Shown one piece after another: positions 7,710 through 8,373 of a DNA stretch of 8,373 nucleotides. Made by a program: the position numbers and the translations under genes. Every line of letters starts with the position of its first letter. Positions within the stretch are counted from its first letter, which is position 1. Under the pieces are notes generated by a model that did no database searches, was not told the DNA's origin, and worked only from the letters and a program-made list of their open reading frames with translations. The stretch is from the NCBI GenBank assembly GCA_903921605.1, contig CAIXQV010000567.1, positions 1-8,373 of the forward strand, given 5' to 3'. This DNA is from an uncultured Planctomycetaceae bacterium. GTDB lineage: Bacteria > Planctomycetota > Planctomycetia > Planctomycetales > Planctomycetaceae.

Positions 7710-7807
7710 GTGATTCGGCCCAACGGGCCATCAACATGTCAGCCCAGGGCAACGCCCTGGGAATGAGATCCACGGGAATGATTGCGCCCTGAAAGGGCGG
7801 AACAAAT
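7710..7807 (+). repeat. Three-hairpin palindromic repeat, left arm
   Basis: This arm holds three perfect hairpins in a row. The first is GGCCC-AAC-GGGCC (7717-7729), the second CCCAGGGC-AAC-GCCCTGGG (7743-7761) and the third CGCCCT-GAA-AGGGCG (7785-7799). The spacers between them are 13 and 23 bases. The arm begins GTGATTCGGCC and ends ACAAAT (7802-7807). Its imperfect reverse complement is the arm at 7842-7940. It resembles REP-type intergenic repeats, but no transposase of the REP-associated class is in this window. Confidence 0.8.
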
Positions 7808-7841
7808 GGTGTTTATGGTCACATTCGTCCGTCTATCGTGA

Positions 7842-7940
7842 ATTTGTACCGCCCCGTTGGGGCTTGGCGTATTCTTTGATTTCCTACCTGGGGCGTTGCC
7901 CCAGGCTGAGTTGTGGTTGCCCCATTCGGGGCGGGATCAC
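7842..7940 (-). repeat. Three-hairpin palindromic repeat, right arm (inverted copy)
   Basis: Read on the minus strand this arm repeats the layout of 7710-7807. It starts GTGATCCCGCC, then has hairpins at 7919-7932 (GCCCC-ATTC-GGGGC on plus), 7887-7905 (CCTGGGGC-GTT-GCCCCAGG) and 7851-7863 (GCCCC-GTT-GGGGC), and ends ACAAAT. Spacers are again 13 and 23 bases. The stems differ from the left arm mainly by paired changes that keep base pairing. A 34-base centre (7808-7841) separates the two arms. Confidence 0.8.
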
Positions 7941-7976
7941 AGGTTTCGTATGGTGAAATCATTGCTGGATTTACAG

Positions 7977-7995
7977 GTGATTCGGCCTCGGCCGA
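7977..7995 (+). repeat. Partial third copy of the repeat head
   Basis: GTGATTCGGCC at 7977-7987 exactly repeats the first 11 bases of the left arm at 7710-7720, in the same orientation. It runs into a hairpin TCGGC-CTCG-GCCGA (7982-7995) and then CAAC, which also has a counterpart after the first hairpin of the left arm. No further match follows, so this is probably a truncated copy. The rest of 7996-8097 shows no gene or repeat that I can support. Confidence 0.5.
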
Positions 7996-8097
7996 CAACG
8001 ATGGGTAAACAACTCAATTTCGCGTAGAGCCCTTAATACAAGATCATAATCAGCGTACTCAGTGCGGCGAGATTCATTTACAATCCTGATGATGTTG

Positions 8098-8127
8098 TTG
8101 ATTGCATCGTACACGGTCCCATATTAA
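8098..8127 (+). promoter_or_regulatory. Possible promoter of the alcohol dehydrogenase-like gene
   Basis: TTGATT (8098-8103) and TATTAA (8122-8127) are separated by 18 bases and resemble sigma70-type hexamers. The implied transcript start would leave only about 6-8 leader bases before the GTG at 8141, so the real promoter may lie further upstream; a lone TACAAT is at 8079-8084. Confidence 0.25.
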
Positions 8128-8128
8128 C

Positions 8129-8133
8129 TAAGG
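8129..8133 (+). promoter_or_regulatory. Weak ribosome binding site TAAGG deciding the GTG start
   Basis: TAAGG lies 7 bases before the GTG at 8141. It is the best Shine-Dalgarno-like sequence near any start in the window, and it supports GTG as initiator in the absence of an ATG aligned with the family's N-terminus. Confidence 0.4.
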
Positions 8134-8140
8134 TACTCCG

Positions 8141-8373
8141 GTGAGAGCTGTTGTTTTTGATCAGAGTCTGCGATTCGAAGCGAATGCCGAGCTGCGTGCC
8201 GCGAAGTCGGGCGAAATCATTGTCGATGTGACTAAAGCCGGAATCTGCGAAACGGATCTGCAGCTCTGTCAGGGGTATATGGGATTCCGTGGGATTCTGG
8301 GGCATGAGTTTGTCGGGATTGCTCGCAGTGGCAAGTTCGCCGGGCAACGCGTGGTCGGTGAGATTAATTGTTC
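8141..8373 (+). CDS. Zinc-dependent alcohol dehydrogenase-like protein, N-terminal part
   Basis: The first 77 codons of a medium-chain dehydrogenase/reductase are present; the rest lies beyond the window. From the GTG start the protein reads (M)RAVVFD, the usual first strand of the family. [10 protein letters not shown] (residues 34-43) supplies the catalytic-zinc cysteine C36, and GHEFVG (54-59) supplies H55 and E56. GQRVVGEIN then precedes C77, which may be the first cysteine of the structural-zinc loop. Members oxidise alcohols or polyols with NAD(P)+. The nucleotide-binding domain is not in view, so substrate and cofactor cannot be inferred. It lies on the same strand as imuB but is separated by 601 bases of terminator and repeats, so it is very likely its own transcription unit. 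Confidence 0.88.
   Translation, partial: MRAVVFDQSLRFEANAELRAAKSGEIIVDVTKAGICETDLQLCQGYMGFRGILGHEFVGIARSGKFAGQRVVGEINC

Noticed and set aside
7710..7940. CRISPR-like array
   Set aside because: The repeats are inverted, self-complementary hairpins with unequal spacers, not direct repeats separating unique spacers.
8078..8347. Minus-strand open frame across the dehydrogenase start
   Set aside because: It is the shadow of the plus-strand dehydrogenase, whose zinc-binding motifs are clear.

Overview
The window most likely comes from a member of the Planctomycetota. This is inferred from the style of the ABC-2/amidotransferase-like membrane cassette, the weak Shine-Dalgarno sequences, the Hint-type toxin remnant and the GC-rich palindromic intergenic repeats. 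No marker gene in the window proves it.

The left half (1-4896) is a tightly packed minus-strand operon. In transcription order it holds a small glycine-rich three-helix membrane protein (4456-4896), a 695-residue exported membrane protein with an amidotransferase-like fold region (2345-4432), an ABC ATPase (1413-2345) and an ABC-2 permease cut by the window edge (1-1416). The last three genes overlap by 1 and 4 bases, so they are probably translationally coupled and build one export or remodelling machine. Its substrate cannot be read from the sequence.

The centre (about 4900-5562) has no intact gene. On the minus strand it carries a broken end of a Hint (Hedgehog/intein-type) domain, the module that precedes the toxin in many secreted polymorphic toxins. 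An exact 11-bp tandem duplication is one visible frameshifting lesion, and a second shift lies upstream.

The right half is on the plus strand. imuB (5563-7539) encodes a catalytically defective Y-family polymerase-like mutagenesis factor with a clamp-binding-like motif. A likely terminator follows it. Next comes a gene-free stretch (7540-8140) dominated by a large inverted repeat in which each arm carries three hairpins at matching spacings, with paired base changes between the arms. The window ends in the first 77 codons of a zinc-dependent alcohol dehydrogenase-like gene (8141-8373).

The strongest candidates for something not previously described are the four-gene ABC cassette, the symmetric six-hairpin repeat element and the Hint-toxin relic. 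No complete novel defence or mobile system is visible.
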